A DNA stretch of 64,000 nt from Xanthomonas hortorum (GCF_002940005.1 NZ_MDEF01000006.1); one strand, 5' to 3'. Numbered from the stretch's first letter, positions 8,611 to 17,152 are shown. Notes: generated by a model not told the origin, from the sequence alone. A program made the numbers and translations.

Positions 8611-9666
8611 ATGGCAACGCAGTACGACTATCTCGTGTTTATCGGGCGTTTCGAGCCCTTTCATAACGGCCACGCCGCCGTCGCCCGCCACGCGCTGGGC
8701 AAGGCGAACAAGCTCATTGTGTTGATCGGCTCTGCCGATACGCCCCGCACCATTCGCAATCCGTGGACCGTTGCCGAACGCGCGGTGATGATCGAGTCCG
8801 CATTGCCGGGCGAGAGCGACCGGTTGATAGTGCGGCCATTGCGCGACCATCTCTATAACGAAAGCCTGTGGATTGCCGACGTGCAGCGCCAGGTTGCGGA
8901 AGCCGTGCATGCCGATGGCGGCACGCTCGATGCACGCATCGGTCTGATCGGCATGGACAAGGATGCCAGCAGCTATTACCTGCGTGAGTTTCCGCAGTGG
9001 CCGCTGGAAGATGTGCAACACACCGCCACGCTCTCGGCCACCGAGTTGCGCCGCTATCTGTTCGAAGCCGGCGAGATCGGTTTCCACGGTGGTTTGCTGA
9101 TGTTGCGCGGCAATGTGCCGGCGCCCGTGTACGACATGCTGGAGGCGTTCCGGCGCAACTCGCCCAGCTATGCGCAGTTGGTGGCCGAGTACCGCTTCAT
9201 CGAGCAATACCGCGCCGCGTGGAAGGACGCGCCGTATGCGCCGACCTTCGTCACCACCGATGCGGTGGTCGTGCATTCGGGCCATGTGTTGCTGGTGCGT
9301 CGTCGCGCCGAGCCGGGTAAGGGGTTGTGGGCGCTGCCGGGTGGTTTCATCGGTCAGGACGAAGGTCTGCTGGACGGCTGTCTGCGCGAACTGCGCGAGG
9401 AGACCCGGCTCAAGGTGCCGGTGCCGGTGCTCAAGGGGTCATTGCGGGGGCGCCAGGTGTTCGATCACCCCGAGCGCAGCCTGCGTGGACGCACCATCAC
9501 CCATGCGTTCCATTTCGAATTTCCGGCCGGCGAGTTGCCCGCGGTACGCGGCGGCGACGATGCCGACAAGGCGCGCTGGATTCCGATCGCCGAAGTGATG
9601 GCGATGGGCCCGCGCTTGTACGAAGACCATCTGCATATTCTTGAATTTTTCCTGGGCCGTGGCTGA
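8611..9666 (+). CDS. nadM: Bifunctional NMN adenylyltransferase/Nudix hydrolase (NadM-Nudix)
   Basis: The 351-aa protein has two domains. The N-terminal nucleotidyltransferase (about 1-185) has the class signature GRFEPFHNGH (H18-x2-H21) and forms NAD from NMN and ATP. The C-terminal Nudix hydrolase (about 205-350) has a full Nudix box starting at Gly245 (GFIGQDE...RELREET) and in this family hydrolyses ADP-ribose or related nucleotides. Together with NadV downstream it forms the two-step nicotinamide-to-NAD salvage route. The start has an AGGG site and lies 27 bases after a leader element repeated before nadV. The same domain fusion is known from Synechocystis and Francisella, and in phage NAD-rebuilding gene sets. 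Confidence 0.93.
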   Translation: MATQYDYLVFIGRFEPFHNGHAAVARHALGKANKLIVLIGSADTPRTIRNPWTVAERAVMIESALPGESDRLIVRPLRDHLYNESLWIADVQRQVAEAVHADGGTLDARIGLIGMDKDASSYYLREFPQWPLEDVQHTATLSATELRRYLFEAGEIGFHGGLLMLRGNVPAPVYDMLEAFRRNSPSYAQLVAEYRFIEQYRAAWKDAPYAPTFVTTDAVVVHSGHVLLVRRRAEPGKGLWALPGGFIGQDEGLLDGCLRELREETRLKVPVPVLKGSLRGRQVFDHPERSLRGRTITHAFHFEFPAGELPAVRGGDDADKARWIPIAEVMAMGPRLYEDHLHILEFFLGRG

Positions 9667-9748
9667 GAGCGACACCACCTGCTGCGTGCTGCTGCTGACT
9701 ATCAAGCAGCCGCTCGCACCGTGTGTCGGCTTGAACCATGACCTCCCG

Positions 9749-9767
9749 CCGGCGGATAGACCGCTGG
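9749..9767 (+). promoter_or_regulatory. Leader hairpin/inverted repeat before nadV (second copy)
   Basis: CCGGCGG-ATAGA-CCGCTGG forms a 7-bp stem, with a G-T wobble in place of the A-T pair seen at 8565-8583. The loop and right arm are identical to the first copy and the distance to the start codon (27 bases) is the same. Its presence inside the 128-base gap between nadM and nadV suggests that each gene of the pathway is controlled separately. Confidence 0.55.
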
Positions 9768-9794
9768 TTCACTCGACGCGAAGGAGCTTCCGTC

Positions 9795-11198
9795 ATGCAC
9801 TACCTCGATAACCTGCTGCTCAACACCGACAGCTACAAGGCCAGCCACTGGCTGCAATACCCGCCCGGCACCGATGCGGCGTTTTTCTATGTGGAATCGC
9901 GCGGTGGCGTGTACGACCAGACCGTGTTCTTCGGCCTGCAGTCGATCCTGAAAGAAGCCATCAACCGGCCGGTGACGCACGCCGATATCGACGATGCGAA
10001 GGAACTATTGGCCGCGCATGGCGAGCCGTTCAACGAAGCCGGCTGGCGCGATATCGTCGACCGCCTTGGCGGGCAGCTGCCGATCCGCATCCGCGCGGTG
10101 CCCGAAGGTGCGGTGGTGCCCACGCACAACGTATTGATGACCATCGAATCCACCGACGCCAAGGCGTTCTGGGTGCCGTCGTATCTGGAAACCTTGTTGC
10201 TGCGCGTGTGGTACCCGGTGACGGTGGCCACGGTGAGCTGGCAGGTGAAGCAGATCGTGCGCGATTACCTGCAGCGCACCAGCGACGATCCGGAAGGACA
10301 GCTGCCCTTCAAGCTGCATGACTTTGGCGCGCGTGGCGTGTCAAGTCTTGGCTCGGCGGCCCTCGGTGGCGCGGCGCATCTGGTGAATTTCCTCGGCACC
10401 GATACCTTGTCGGCGTTGTTGCTGGCACGTGCGCATTACCACACGCCGGTGGCGGGGTTTTCGATTCCCGCCGCCGAGCACAGCACCATCACCAGTTGGG
10501 GCCGCGAGCGCGAGGTGGATGCGTATCGCAACATGCTCACGCAGTTTGCACGGCCCGGTTCCATCGTGGCGGTGGTCTCCGACAGCTACGACATCTACCG
10601 TGCCATTCGCGAGCATTGGGGCACCACCTTGCGCGAAGAGATCATCGCCTCCGGCGCGACGGTGGTGATCCGCCCCGATTCCGGCGACCCGGTGGACGTG
10701 GTCGAACAGTGCCTGCTGCTGCTGGACGACGCCTTCGGCCATCAGCTCAACGGCAAGGGCTACAAGGTGCTCAACCATGTGCGGGTGATCCAGGGCGATG
10801 GCATCAATCCGCAATCGCTGCACGCCATTCTCGAACGCATCACTGCCGCCGGGTATGCCGCCGACAACGTCGCCTTCGGCATGGGCGGTGCGTTGCTGCA
10901 GAAGGTGGACCGCGACACCCAGAAGTTCGCGCTGAAGTGCTCGGCGGTGCGTGTGGACGGGCAATGGATCGATGTCTACAAGGACCCGATCACCGACAAG
11001 GGCAAGCAGAGCAAGCGGGGGCGGCTGACGTTGCTGCGCGACCGCGGCGATGGCAGTTATCGCAGCGCCTTGCTCGACGAAGTGGCCGCCGGCGCCGGCA
11101 GCGAAGATGCGTTGGTGACGGTGTGGGAAAACGGCGTCATGCAGCAGGAATGGACGTTGGAGCAGGTGCGCGCGCGTGCCGACGCCGCGCGTCGCTGA
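9795..11198 (+). CDS. nadV: Nicotinamide phosphoribosyltransferase NadV
   Basis: NadV (bacterial NAMPT) joins nicotinamide to phosphoribosyl pyrophosphate, giving NMN for the upstream NadM. The 467-aa product follows the family from end to end: the opening NTDSYKASHWLQYPPGT, the FKLHDFGARGVSS motif, PAAEHSTITSW with the active-site His region, VVIRPDSGDP in the ribose-phosphate site, and FGMGGALLQKVDRDT. ATG 9795 with an AAGGAG site seven bases upstream is preferred over the in-frame ATG at 9738, which would put coding sequence through the shared leader. A radical SAM gene starts 22 bases after its stop, so the four genes 8611-13378 probably form one unit. Confidence 0.96.
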   Translation: MHYLDNLLLNTDSYKASHWLQYPPGTDAAFFYVESRGGVYDQTVFFGLQSILKEAINRPVTHADIDDAKELLAAHGEPFNEAGWRDIVDRLGGQLPIRIRAVPEGAVVPTHNVLMTIESTDAKAFWVPSYLETLLLRVWYPVTVATVSWQVKQIVRDYLQRTSDDPEGQLPFKLHDFGARGVSSLGSAALGGAAHLVNFLGTDTLSALLLARAHYHTPVAGFSIPAAEHSTITSWGREREVDAYRNMLTQFARPGSIVAVVSDSYDIYRAIREHWGTTLREEIIASGATVVIRPDSGDPVDVVEQCLLLLDDAFGHQLNGKGYKVLNHVRVIQGDGINPQSLHAILERITAAGYAADNVAFGMGGALLQKVDRDTQKFALKCSAVRVDGQWIDVYKDPITDKGKQSKRGRLTLLRDRGDGSYRSALLDEVAAGAGSEDALVTVWENGVMQQEWTLEQVRARADAARR

Positions 11199-11220
11199 CG
11201 TTCGGCACGCAGGCAGCGGC

Positions 11221-12321
11221 ATGGACGCTTCCATCGACGAGGCTTCGTTGCTGTCTGCATCGCCGCTGTTGGCCGGGCTGCGCGCTGCGGCGCCCAGCCT
11301 GCGGCGGCGCGTGCCGCAGCAGAGCGAGACAAGCCGATGGCATGCGCTGCGCATCGGCGAGCGCGCGTATCGGGTGGCGTTGCCGATCACCTTTACGCCG
11401 TATGCGTCGGTGCGGCCGTGTTCGGCGCGCTGCGGTTTCTGTTCGGAAAACCTGCGCCAGCACGGCGGCGGCCTGGCCGCAGCGATGTTGCGTCCGGGGC
11501 CGGACTACTTCGCACAGTTGAGCGCTGCGTTGCAGCTGCTGCACAAGGTGCCGTTGTCGTATTCCTTGTCCGGGTTGGAGATGACCGACGATCCGGATTG
11601 GTTGCAGGCTTTGTTGCACACCTTGTCAACAACGCCCAACGGCCCGCGTGTGGAGCAGCGCGTGCTGTACAGCAATGGTGCCGGGTTTGCGCGTGCGCAA
11701 GGTGCGCAGTTGATCGATGCCTTGGTGGACTTCTGCCTGTCGTGGATCGAGCTGTCGCGTCACCACCCGCTGCAGGCGGGCAACGACGCGATCATGCGCT
11801 TTCGCCCCGACGAGCCGATCGCCGATACGGCCACTTTCAAGCATACGGCACGAGGCATTGCGGCGCGCGTGCCGGTGCGGCTGGTCTGCATCGTGCAACG
11901 CGGTGGTGTGGACAGTGCCGATGCCGTGGCGCAGTACATCGCGTGGGCGCGCAGCTGTGGCGCCAGCCAGGTGATCTTTCGCGAGTTGTCGCGTCTGGAC
12001 GATGCGTATCGCAGCAATGGCACCTGGCGTTATATCGCGCAGCACCGCATCGGCATGGAAAGCTTGTTGGCGCACTGCATGCAGCAGCCGTGGTGGTCGC
12101 GTTGGCAAGCGGACGGCATGACCGAGGGCTATTACTTCTGGAATCTGCGCATGCGCAGTGAGGATGGCCTGGAAGTGGTGTTCGAAAGCGCCGACTACGC
12201 AGCCATGCACGCACGCCACGCCACCGGCGACCTCTACAAGCTGGTGTTCTTCGCCAACGGCCGTTTGTGCGCGGGCTGGGATCCGGATGCCGACGTGCTG
12301 TGGGACCCAGCCCATGGATGA
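11221..12321 (+). CDS. Radical SAM protein of unknown function, linked to NAD salvage genes
   Basis: The 366-aa product contains a canonical iron-sulfur cluster motif C67-x3-C71-x2-C74 (CSARCGFC) after a segment PITFTPYASVRPC, and a later strand arrangement (SYSLSGLEMTDDPDW) compatible with the SAM-binding barrel. The C-terminal part has FYFANGRLCAGWDPD-like text but no extra cysteine pattern of a SPASM domain, so the substrate is not predictable. An alternative in-frame ATG at 11176 would overlap nadV by 23 bases. Its last bases overlap the ATG of the methyltransferase-like gene by 8 bases, implying coupled translation and a joint function. I do not recognise a named family for the whole protein. 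Confidence 0.75.
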   Translation: MDASIDEASLLSASPLLAGLRAAAPSLRRRVPQQSETSRWHALRIGERAYRVALPITFTPYASVRPCSARCGFCSENLRQHGGGLAAAMLRPGPDYFAQLSAALQLLHKVPLSYSLSGLEMTDDPDWLQALLHTLSTTPNGPRVEQRVLYSNGAGFARAQGAQLIDALVDFCLSWIELSRHHPLQAGNDAIMRFRPDEPIADTATFKHTARGIAARVPVRLVCIVQRGGVDSADAVAQYIAWARSCGASQVIFRELSRLDDAYRSNGTWRYIAQHRIGMESLLAHCMQQPWWSRWQADGMTEGYYFWNLRMRSEDGLEVVFESADYAAMHARHATGDLYKLVFFANGRLCAGWDPDADVLWDPAHG

Positions 12322-13378
12322 GCTCGATCAACACAGCTGGTGGACGCCGACGCCGGACGACCCCGCGTGGGCACTGCCCGATGACCTGTGCGCAACCGAT
12401 CCGCTTGGCGGGCGCGACTGTGGCTGGGTCAACCAGATGCGCCCGTTCGTACGCCATTTCAGTGCGCCGGGGGAGCAGGTGTTCGATCCGTTCTGCGGTT
12501 TCGGCAGCACGCTGCTGGCTGCGGCGCTAGAAGGGCGCAACGCGCATGGCATGGAGATCGACCCTGCACGTGCGCAACTGGCGCGCACGCGCCTGCAACG
12601 GCATGCCGTACGGGCGCCGGTCGTGGTCGGCACGGTGGTCGACGCCGCGCCCGCTGCGGCGATCGATCTGTGTCTGACCAACGTGCCGTATTTCGGTTGC
12701 CACTGGCGCGGCGAAGCAGTGCCTGGGCAGCTGTATGCCAATGCCGATTACGCCGGCTATCTGTCCGGCATGCGTGCGGTGTTGCATGCGCTGCGCAAGC
12801 GATTACGGCCGGATGCCTTTGGCGTGGCGATGGTGGAAAACGTCGTTGTCGGCGGGCGGGTGATCCCGCAGGCATGGGACCTGGGGCGGATCCTCGCCAG
12901 CCTGTTCACGCTGCGCGAGGAACGGGTGCTGTGCTACCAGCGGCCGGGCGCAGCACTGACGCATGCCGGCACGCAGAGCAATCGCAGCCACGAGTACGCA
13001 CTGATTTTCCAGCATTGCCGTCAGCGGCTTGACCTGCAGCAGGCGGCGCAGTTGCTGCAGGCGGTGAGGGCGCAAGGCCTGCCGGTGGTGGTGCACGGAA
13101 GCTACGCGCGTTGGTTGGAGTCGCCAGACTTGGTGCCCCAGGGCCCGGCCGATCTGGACCTGATCCTGCAAGGCGAGCAGCCAGTGTGGGACCGCTTCAC
13201 CGGTTGGCTGCAGGCGCAGGGATTCGCGTTGAGCCTGTGGGGCGAGCCGTGCCGGGCGCCGGTGGCGCTGGCCGCGGTGCGTGCGCACCACTATCTGCGC
13301 GCCGAGCGCATCGGCGCAGACGGCAGCCGCCTGCAGCTGGACCTGCAATTGCCGGCGGATGAACCGCCGTTGCCCTGA
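12314..13378 (+). CDS. N6/N4-type methyltransferase fused to a nucleotidyltransferase-like domain
   Basis: The 354-aa product has an N-terminal SAM-dependent amino-methyltransferase domain. Motif I is DPFCGFGST (D58-T66) followed by ME(I)DP, and the catalytic motif reads N123-V-P-Y-F, in the place where DNA methylases have (D/N/S)PPY. The NxPY form is more typical of KsgA/Erm rRNA adenine methylases. From about residue 245 a second domain shows H-G262-S263-YARW and then D280-L-D282-L, the GS...DxD pattern of nucleotidyltransferase folds. The target (DNA, tRNA, rRNA or a small nucleotide) is unknown. No restriction enzyme gene is adjacent, which argues against a restriction-modification pair. 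It overlaps the radical SAM gene by 8 bases. Confidence 0.7.
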   Translation: MDELDQHSWWTPTPDDPAWALPDDLCATDPLGGRDCGWVNQMRPFVRHFSAPGEQVFDPFCGFGSTLLAAALEGRNAHGMEIDPARAQLARTRLQRHAVRAPVVVGTVVDAAPAAAIDLCLTNVPYFGCHWRGEAVPGQLYANADYAGYLSGMRAVLHALRKRLRPDAFGVAMVENVVVGGRVIPQAWDLGRILASLFTLREERVLCYQRPGAALTHAGTQSNRSHEYALIFQHCRQRLDLQQAAQLLQAVRAQGLPVVVHGSYARWLESPDLVPQGPADLDLILQGEQPVWDRFTGWLQAQGFALSLWGEPCRAPVALAAVRAHHYLRAERIGADGSRLQLDLQLPADEPPLP

Positions 13379-13451
13379 TCCGGCAACGCCACGCCACGCG
13401 CACATGGGTTGCGGCTATGCTCTTGGCCGGTTTTGGATGCCGGAGTTGTCT

Positions 13452-14258
13452 ATGTCTTGTTCTTCCCTGATCGCGCGCTGCGCGCTGCTCGGCGCGTTGG
13501 CAACCCTGGCTGGCTGCGGTGGCAGCAAGGGCGACACGATGCTGATGCGCGAGTCGTTCAATTCCGACGATACCTATTCGCGCAGTGTGGCGGCCACCTC
13601 GATGCAGGCTTGCGAGGCCGCGCGGCGCGTGTTGTTGAGCCAGGGCTACGCGGTCACGCGCGCCGATGCCGCAGGCGTGGAAGGCAGCAAGAACTTCCAG
13701 CTCAAGGAGGCCGACCAGAGCGAGCAGCTCAATCTGCGCATTTCCTGCGCCACGCAGGAGGGCGGCAAGGCGCAGGTGTTCGTCAGCGCGCTGCAGGATC
13801 GTTACGCACTGAAGAAGAGCTCGACCTCGGCCAGCGTGGGTGTTGGCGTGCTGGGCTCGTTGTCGCTGCCGGTGGGCAGTACCGGCGACTCGCTGGTGCG
13901 TGTGTCCACCACCACGGTGCAGGACGCGGCCTTCTACAAGCGCTTTTTCGAGCGCTTGAACTCGTATCTGCCCAATGTGACCCAGGCCGTGCCTGCCGCT
14001 GCGAGTGCGGCCCCCGCGCCAGTTGCACCGCCACATCCGGCTGCGGCTACACCTGCGGCGGCGGCACCCGTGCCGACCGCAGCGGCTGCAACGCCCGCGA
14101 CTGCAGTGCCGGCCGCTGCCGCAACGTCTGCTTCCACAACAGTCGAACAGCCGCCGATTGCGCCGCTACCGGTCGAGGCCCAGGATCCGCCCCCTGCACC
14201 TGCACCGGCACCCACGCCGACGAACGTGCCGCAGACCGAGCCCGCAACTCAGCCGTGA
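13452..14258 (+). CDS. DUF2242 family lipoprotein with Pro/Ala-rich tail
   Basis: The 268-aa product has a lipoprotein signal with lipobox LAGC (Cys21), then the DUF2242 core (about 25-175; DDTYSRSVAATSMQACEAARRVL, SKNFQLK, AAFYKRFFERL). The tail is long and low-complexity, about 90 residues of Ala/Pro with scattered Thr, and probably spans the periplasm or peptidoglycan. Function of DUF2242 is unknown. ATG 13452 is used; an ATG at 13437 in frame would add five residues. Confidence 0.8.
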   Translation: MSCSSLIARCALLGALATLAGCGGSKGDTMLMRESFNSDDTYSRSVAATSMQACEAARRVLLSQGYAVTRADAAGVEGSKNFQLKEADQSEQLNLRISCATQEGGKAQVFVSALQDRYALKKSSTSASVGVGVLGSLSLPVGSTGDSLVRVSTTTVQDAAFYKRFFERLNSYLPNVTQAVPAAASAAPAPVAPPHPAAATPAAAAPVPTAAAATPATAVPAAAATSASTTVEQPPIAPLPVEAQDPPPAPAPAPTPTNVPQTEPATQP

Positions 14259-14382
14259 CGTCAGAGTTCACGCTCCGCTCCGGAACCTGAATAGCCGGCT
14301 GCGCGCTTCACGTTGCGTTCTCGACCGAGCCGCGAGAGTGCAGCCATGACTCGCCGAGTGGGCGAGAACGACGGAGACCACG

Positions 14383-14763
14383 ATGAAGATGCGCAATTCC
14401 CTGCTGGGTATTTCCCGGATCGGCCTGATGGCGACGAGCACCTTCGCGCAGGCCCAGACCCATTCGCGTCAGCACCGTTATACGGAAGCAGACGAAGGCC
14501 GCAAGTTCAATGACGGCACGCGCGTGCGCTGCCACAATGTCGAAGTGCAGAAGAATTCGACCGACCCCAATCGCGTCGGCGGCACCGTTGCAGGCGCAGT
14601 GGTTGGTGGTCTGCTGGGTAATCAGGTAGGTGGCGGTAACGGCAAGAAGCTGGCAACCGTGGCCGGTGCAGTCGCCGGCGGTGCTGCGGGCCGCACCATC
14701 CAGGGCAATCGCCAGCAAGCCAACGGCAATCGTCAGGTCGAGCGCGTCTGCGAACGTCGTTGA
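14383..14763 (+). CDS. Glycine-zipper 2TM domain envelope protein
   Basis: The 126-aa product has a signal peptide (residues 1-24, ending AQAQ) and a glycine-zipper region (GGTVAGAVVGGLLGNQVGGG, then AGAVAGGAAGRTI) as in SlyB/Rickettsia 17-kDa-type envelope proteins. The last residues RQVERVCERR with one Cys, paired with an early Cys in VRCHNVEV, suggest a disulfide. No lipobox is visible. It probably sits in the outer membrane or periplasm and contributes to envelope integrity. Confidence 0.8.
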   Translation: MKMRNSLLGISRIGLMATSTFAQAQTHSRQHRYTEADEGRKFNDGTRVRCHNVEVQKNSTDPNRVGGTVAGAVVGGLLGNQVGGGNGKKLATVAGAVAGGAAGRTIQGNRQQANGNRQVERVCERR

Positions 14764-14784
14764 ATCTGCTGAATTGAATTTACG

Positions 14785-14805
14785 AGCCCCGGTCATGCCG
14801 GGGCT
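14785..14805 (+). terminator. Terminator after the glycine-zipper gene
   Basis: An 8-bp GC-rich stem (AGCCCCGG/CCGGGGCT) with a five-base loop lies 21 bases after the stop; the trailing T-run is short (TTTCT). Confidence 0.7.
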
Positions 14806-14858
14806 TTCTACGTTTGAGGGTGCGGCGCCGTGTTGTCGATTCACACCACATCGCAGCG

Positions 14859-16190
14859 ATGAGTTTTTTTCGCACTTGCCGCAACGGAATGTTTGCTTTG
14901 GCCTTGTTGGCCGCGCAATTGCTGCAGGTCGCCGGTGCCGCGCCAAGTGAGGCAGCAAACGCTGCAGGGGTGGACTGCGTCGAAGCATTGCTGCGGCGCC
15001 TGGGCTGGGACATCCGCAGCGCTGCGGTCAGTGCGCCGGTGATCCAACGCGGAGAACCGTGTACGCGCGGCTCGCTCGCGCAGGCACGCGCCGCCAGCGA
15101 CCTGCAGCTGACGCTTCCGGTCACTTGGAATGCGCAGCAACGCGGCGCATCGCTCAAGGCCTTGCTGGACGATTCCGCCACGCAGTGCGCCTATGCGTTT
15201 GAAGTCGGCGCGGCCACGCGGCGTGCGGTGACGCAGCTGCAAGACAACCCGCACTATCGGTTTTCGGCCGTGCAACTGGGCTGGATCGGGTTTGGCTGGC
15301 GTGGTGCAGCGGCGCAGGGCTGGAGCGGTTTTCGCAGTTTCGGGCGCGGCTATCAGCCGCGTGGCAGCAATGCGCAGGCGCTGGATGCGTTCTACAGCGG
15401 CCAGGTGCGCTCCGAATGCGGGGTGGGGCGCCAGGTGGCGCAGCTGGCCACGCAGCGCGAGCTGTACGGCGATGCCGGATTCGATCAGGTGTTTACGCCC
15501 GGCGAGTTGTCGATCGGTACCTTTTTGACCTTGCACGACACCGACAGCATCTTGCTGGGTGCGCATGCCGGCGAATTCTTTGCCGACGGCAAGGCAGTCA
15601 AGACCGCGCAACTGGGGCGCCAGGCATTTGTCGGTGCGCCGGGGTTTATCGCGCATGTGTTCGATAAGGCGTATCTGGACGACATCCATAACCAGGCCGA
15701 AAACTTCGTGGTGGTGGATGTCAGCGATGCGGCGGCGCAGGCCTTGGCGCAGCACGGCGGCTTTGCGCATTACGACGCGCTCAATCGACAGATCTGGGAA
15801 CTGGCCAAGGACTTGCGCGGGCGGGGCAAGCGCCGTTTCGAGCGGCTGCTGTACGAGCGCGATGCAAAACTGCGCGCCACGCTCGATGCGCAACAACACG
15901 CGCAGCTGCAAACGCTACAGGCGTTACTGGACGATCCGTTCTACCAAGGCTTTCTGGTCTACGTGCATCCCAAGGGCGTCAAGCCGATCGGCTATCACGT
16001 CGCGCGACTGCTCGACCGCAATCCCCGCACGCCGTATGCCATCGACCTGACCCTGCACAATTTGCGCAGCACCTTGTACTGGCGCTGGATCGATTGGCAG
16101 CTGCAACAGTGCAGCGCCGGCACCGCTGCGGAACGATCCATTGAGAATTCCGCCACGCCAGCGTACGCCCGGCGTGGCACCCTGCACTGA
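14859..16190 (+). CDS. Secreted protein of unknown function with conserved-looking Cys/His motifs
   Basis: The 443-aa product has a signal peptide (FALALLAAQLLQVAGAA) and no transmembrane segment after it, so it is periplasmic or secreted. Visible features: Cys residues in the N-terminal third, a segment VRSECGVGRQVAQLA with a Cys before a helix, a core FTPGELSIGTFLTLHDTDSILLGAHAGEFFADGKAVKTAQLG, and FVVVDVSDAAAQAL. A Cys at the start of a helix followed by a strand His would suit a papain/transglutaminase-like enzyme, but this is only a suggestion. I do not recognise the family. ATG 14859 is preferred; ATG 14889 is possible. It is followed 20 bases later by gnd. Confidence 0.6.
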   Translation: MSFFRTCRNGMFALALLAAQLLQVAGAAPSEAANAAGVDCVEALLRRLGWDIRSAAVSAPVIQRGEPCTRGSLAQARAASDLQLTLPVTWNAQQRGASLKALLDDSATQCAYAFEVGAATRRAVTQLQDNPHYRFSAVQLGWIGFGWRGAAAQGWSGFRSFGRGYQPRGSNAQALDAFYSGQVRSECGVGRQVAQLATQRELYGDAGFDQVFTPGELSIGTFLTLHDTDSILLGAHAGEFFADGKAVKTAQLGRQAFVGAPGFIAHVFDKAYLDDIHNQAENFVVVDVSDAAAQALAQHGGFAHYDALNRQIWELAKDLRGRGKRRFERLLYERDAKLRATLDAQQHAQLQTLQALLDDPFYQGFLVYVHPKGVKPIGYHVARLLDRNPRTPYAIDLTLHNLRSTLYWRWIDWQLQQCSAGTAAERSIENSATPAYARRGTLH

Positions 16191-16210
16191 TCAGATCATG
16201 AGGAGCGATT

Positions 16211-17152
16211 ATGGAACTGGGTATGGTGGGTTTGGGCCGCATGGGCGCCAACATGGCCGAGCGTCTGGTACACGGCGGGCATCGCGTGCACGGCTACGAC
16301 CCGGGCGAGGGCGCGCGCACCAGTGCGCAGGCCAAGGGCATTGTCACTGCCGATGCGCTGGCAGCGTTGGTGTCGGCACTGCCGAGCCCGCGGGTGCTGT
16401 GGTTGATGGTGCCGGCAGGCAAGATCGTCGATGACACCCTGGCGCAGCTGCTGCCGTTGTTGCAGGCCGGCGACATCGTCATCGATGGCGGCAATTCGTA
16501 TTACAAGGATTCGCAACGCCGCGCCGCGTTGTTGCAGGCCAGCGGTGTTTCATTTGTCGATTGCGGCACCAGCGGTGGCGTCTGGGGTCTGCAGGAAGGC
16601 TATAGCCTGATGGTGGGCGGCGACGAGGCGGCAGTGACCACGCTGCATCCGGTGCTGGCGACGTTGGCGCCGGCAGCGGACAAGGGCTGGGGCCGCGTTG
16701 GCCCGAGCGGTGCCGGCCACTTCACCAAGATGGTCCACAACGGGATCGAGTACGGAATGATGCAGGCCTATGCCGAAGGTTTTGCGCTGATGCAGCACAA
16801 GACCGATTTCGCACTGGATCTGCACCAGGTCGCCGAGATCTGGCGCGATGGCAGCGTGGTGCGTTCGTGGTTGCTGGATCTCACCGCCGATGCGCTGGCG
16901 CACAACCCCAGCATGGCCGGCATCGCACCGTTCGTGGCCGATTCGGGCGAAGGCCGCTGGACGGTGGCCGAGGCAATCGATCTGGAAGTGTCTGCGCCGA
17001 TCATCACGCTGTCGCTGATGGAGCGGTTGCGCTCGCGCGACAAGGATTCGTTCACCGACAAGTTGCTGGCGGCGATGCGCAACCAGTTCGGTGGGCATGC
17101 GGTGATGACCACCACCGCAACACCGCCGACGATCGGCAGCAAGGACGCATAA
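16211..17152 (+). CDS. gnd: 6-phosphogluconate dehydrogenase, decarboxylating (short GntZ type)
   Basis: The 313-aa enzyme oxidatively decarboxylates 6-phosphogluconate to ribulose 5-phosphate. It has the dinucleotide fold GLGRMGANMAERL at the N-terminus, the substrate motif GTSGGVWGLQEGYSLMVGG and the catalytic Lys/Asn motif KMVHNGIEYGMMQAYAEG. At about 300 residues it belongs to the short, often NAD-preferring class rather than the 470-residue NADP class. An AGGAGCG site lies before the ATG. No zwf or pgl gene is adjacent. Confidence 0.93.
   Translation: MELGMVGLGRMGANMAERLVHGGHRVHGYDPGEGARTSAQAKGIVTADALAALVSALPSPRVLWLMVPAGKIVDDTLAQLLPLLQAGDIVIDGGNSYYKDSQRRAALLQASGVSFVDCGTSGGVWGLQEGYSLMVGGDEAAVTTLHPVLATLAPAADKGWGRVGPSGAGHFTKMVHNGIEYGMMQAYAEGFALMQHKTDFALDLHQVAEIWRDGSVVRSWLLDLTADALAHNPSMAGIAPFVADSGEGRWTVAEAIDLEVSAPIITLSLMERLRSRDKDSFTDKLLAAMRNQFGGHAVMTTTATPPTIGSKDA

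Noticed and set aside
12314..13378. Restriction-modification system
   Set aside because: No restriction endonuclease-like protein is encoded next to the methyltransferase; neighbours are radical SAM and a lipoprotein.
13437..13451. Earlier ATG for the DUF2242 lipoprotein
   Set aside because: It adds residues before the signal peptide without a better ribosome-binding site.
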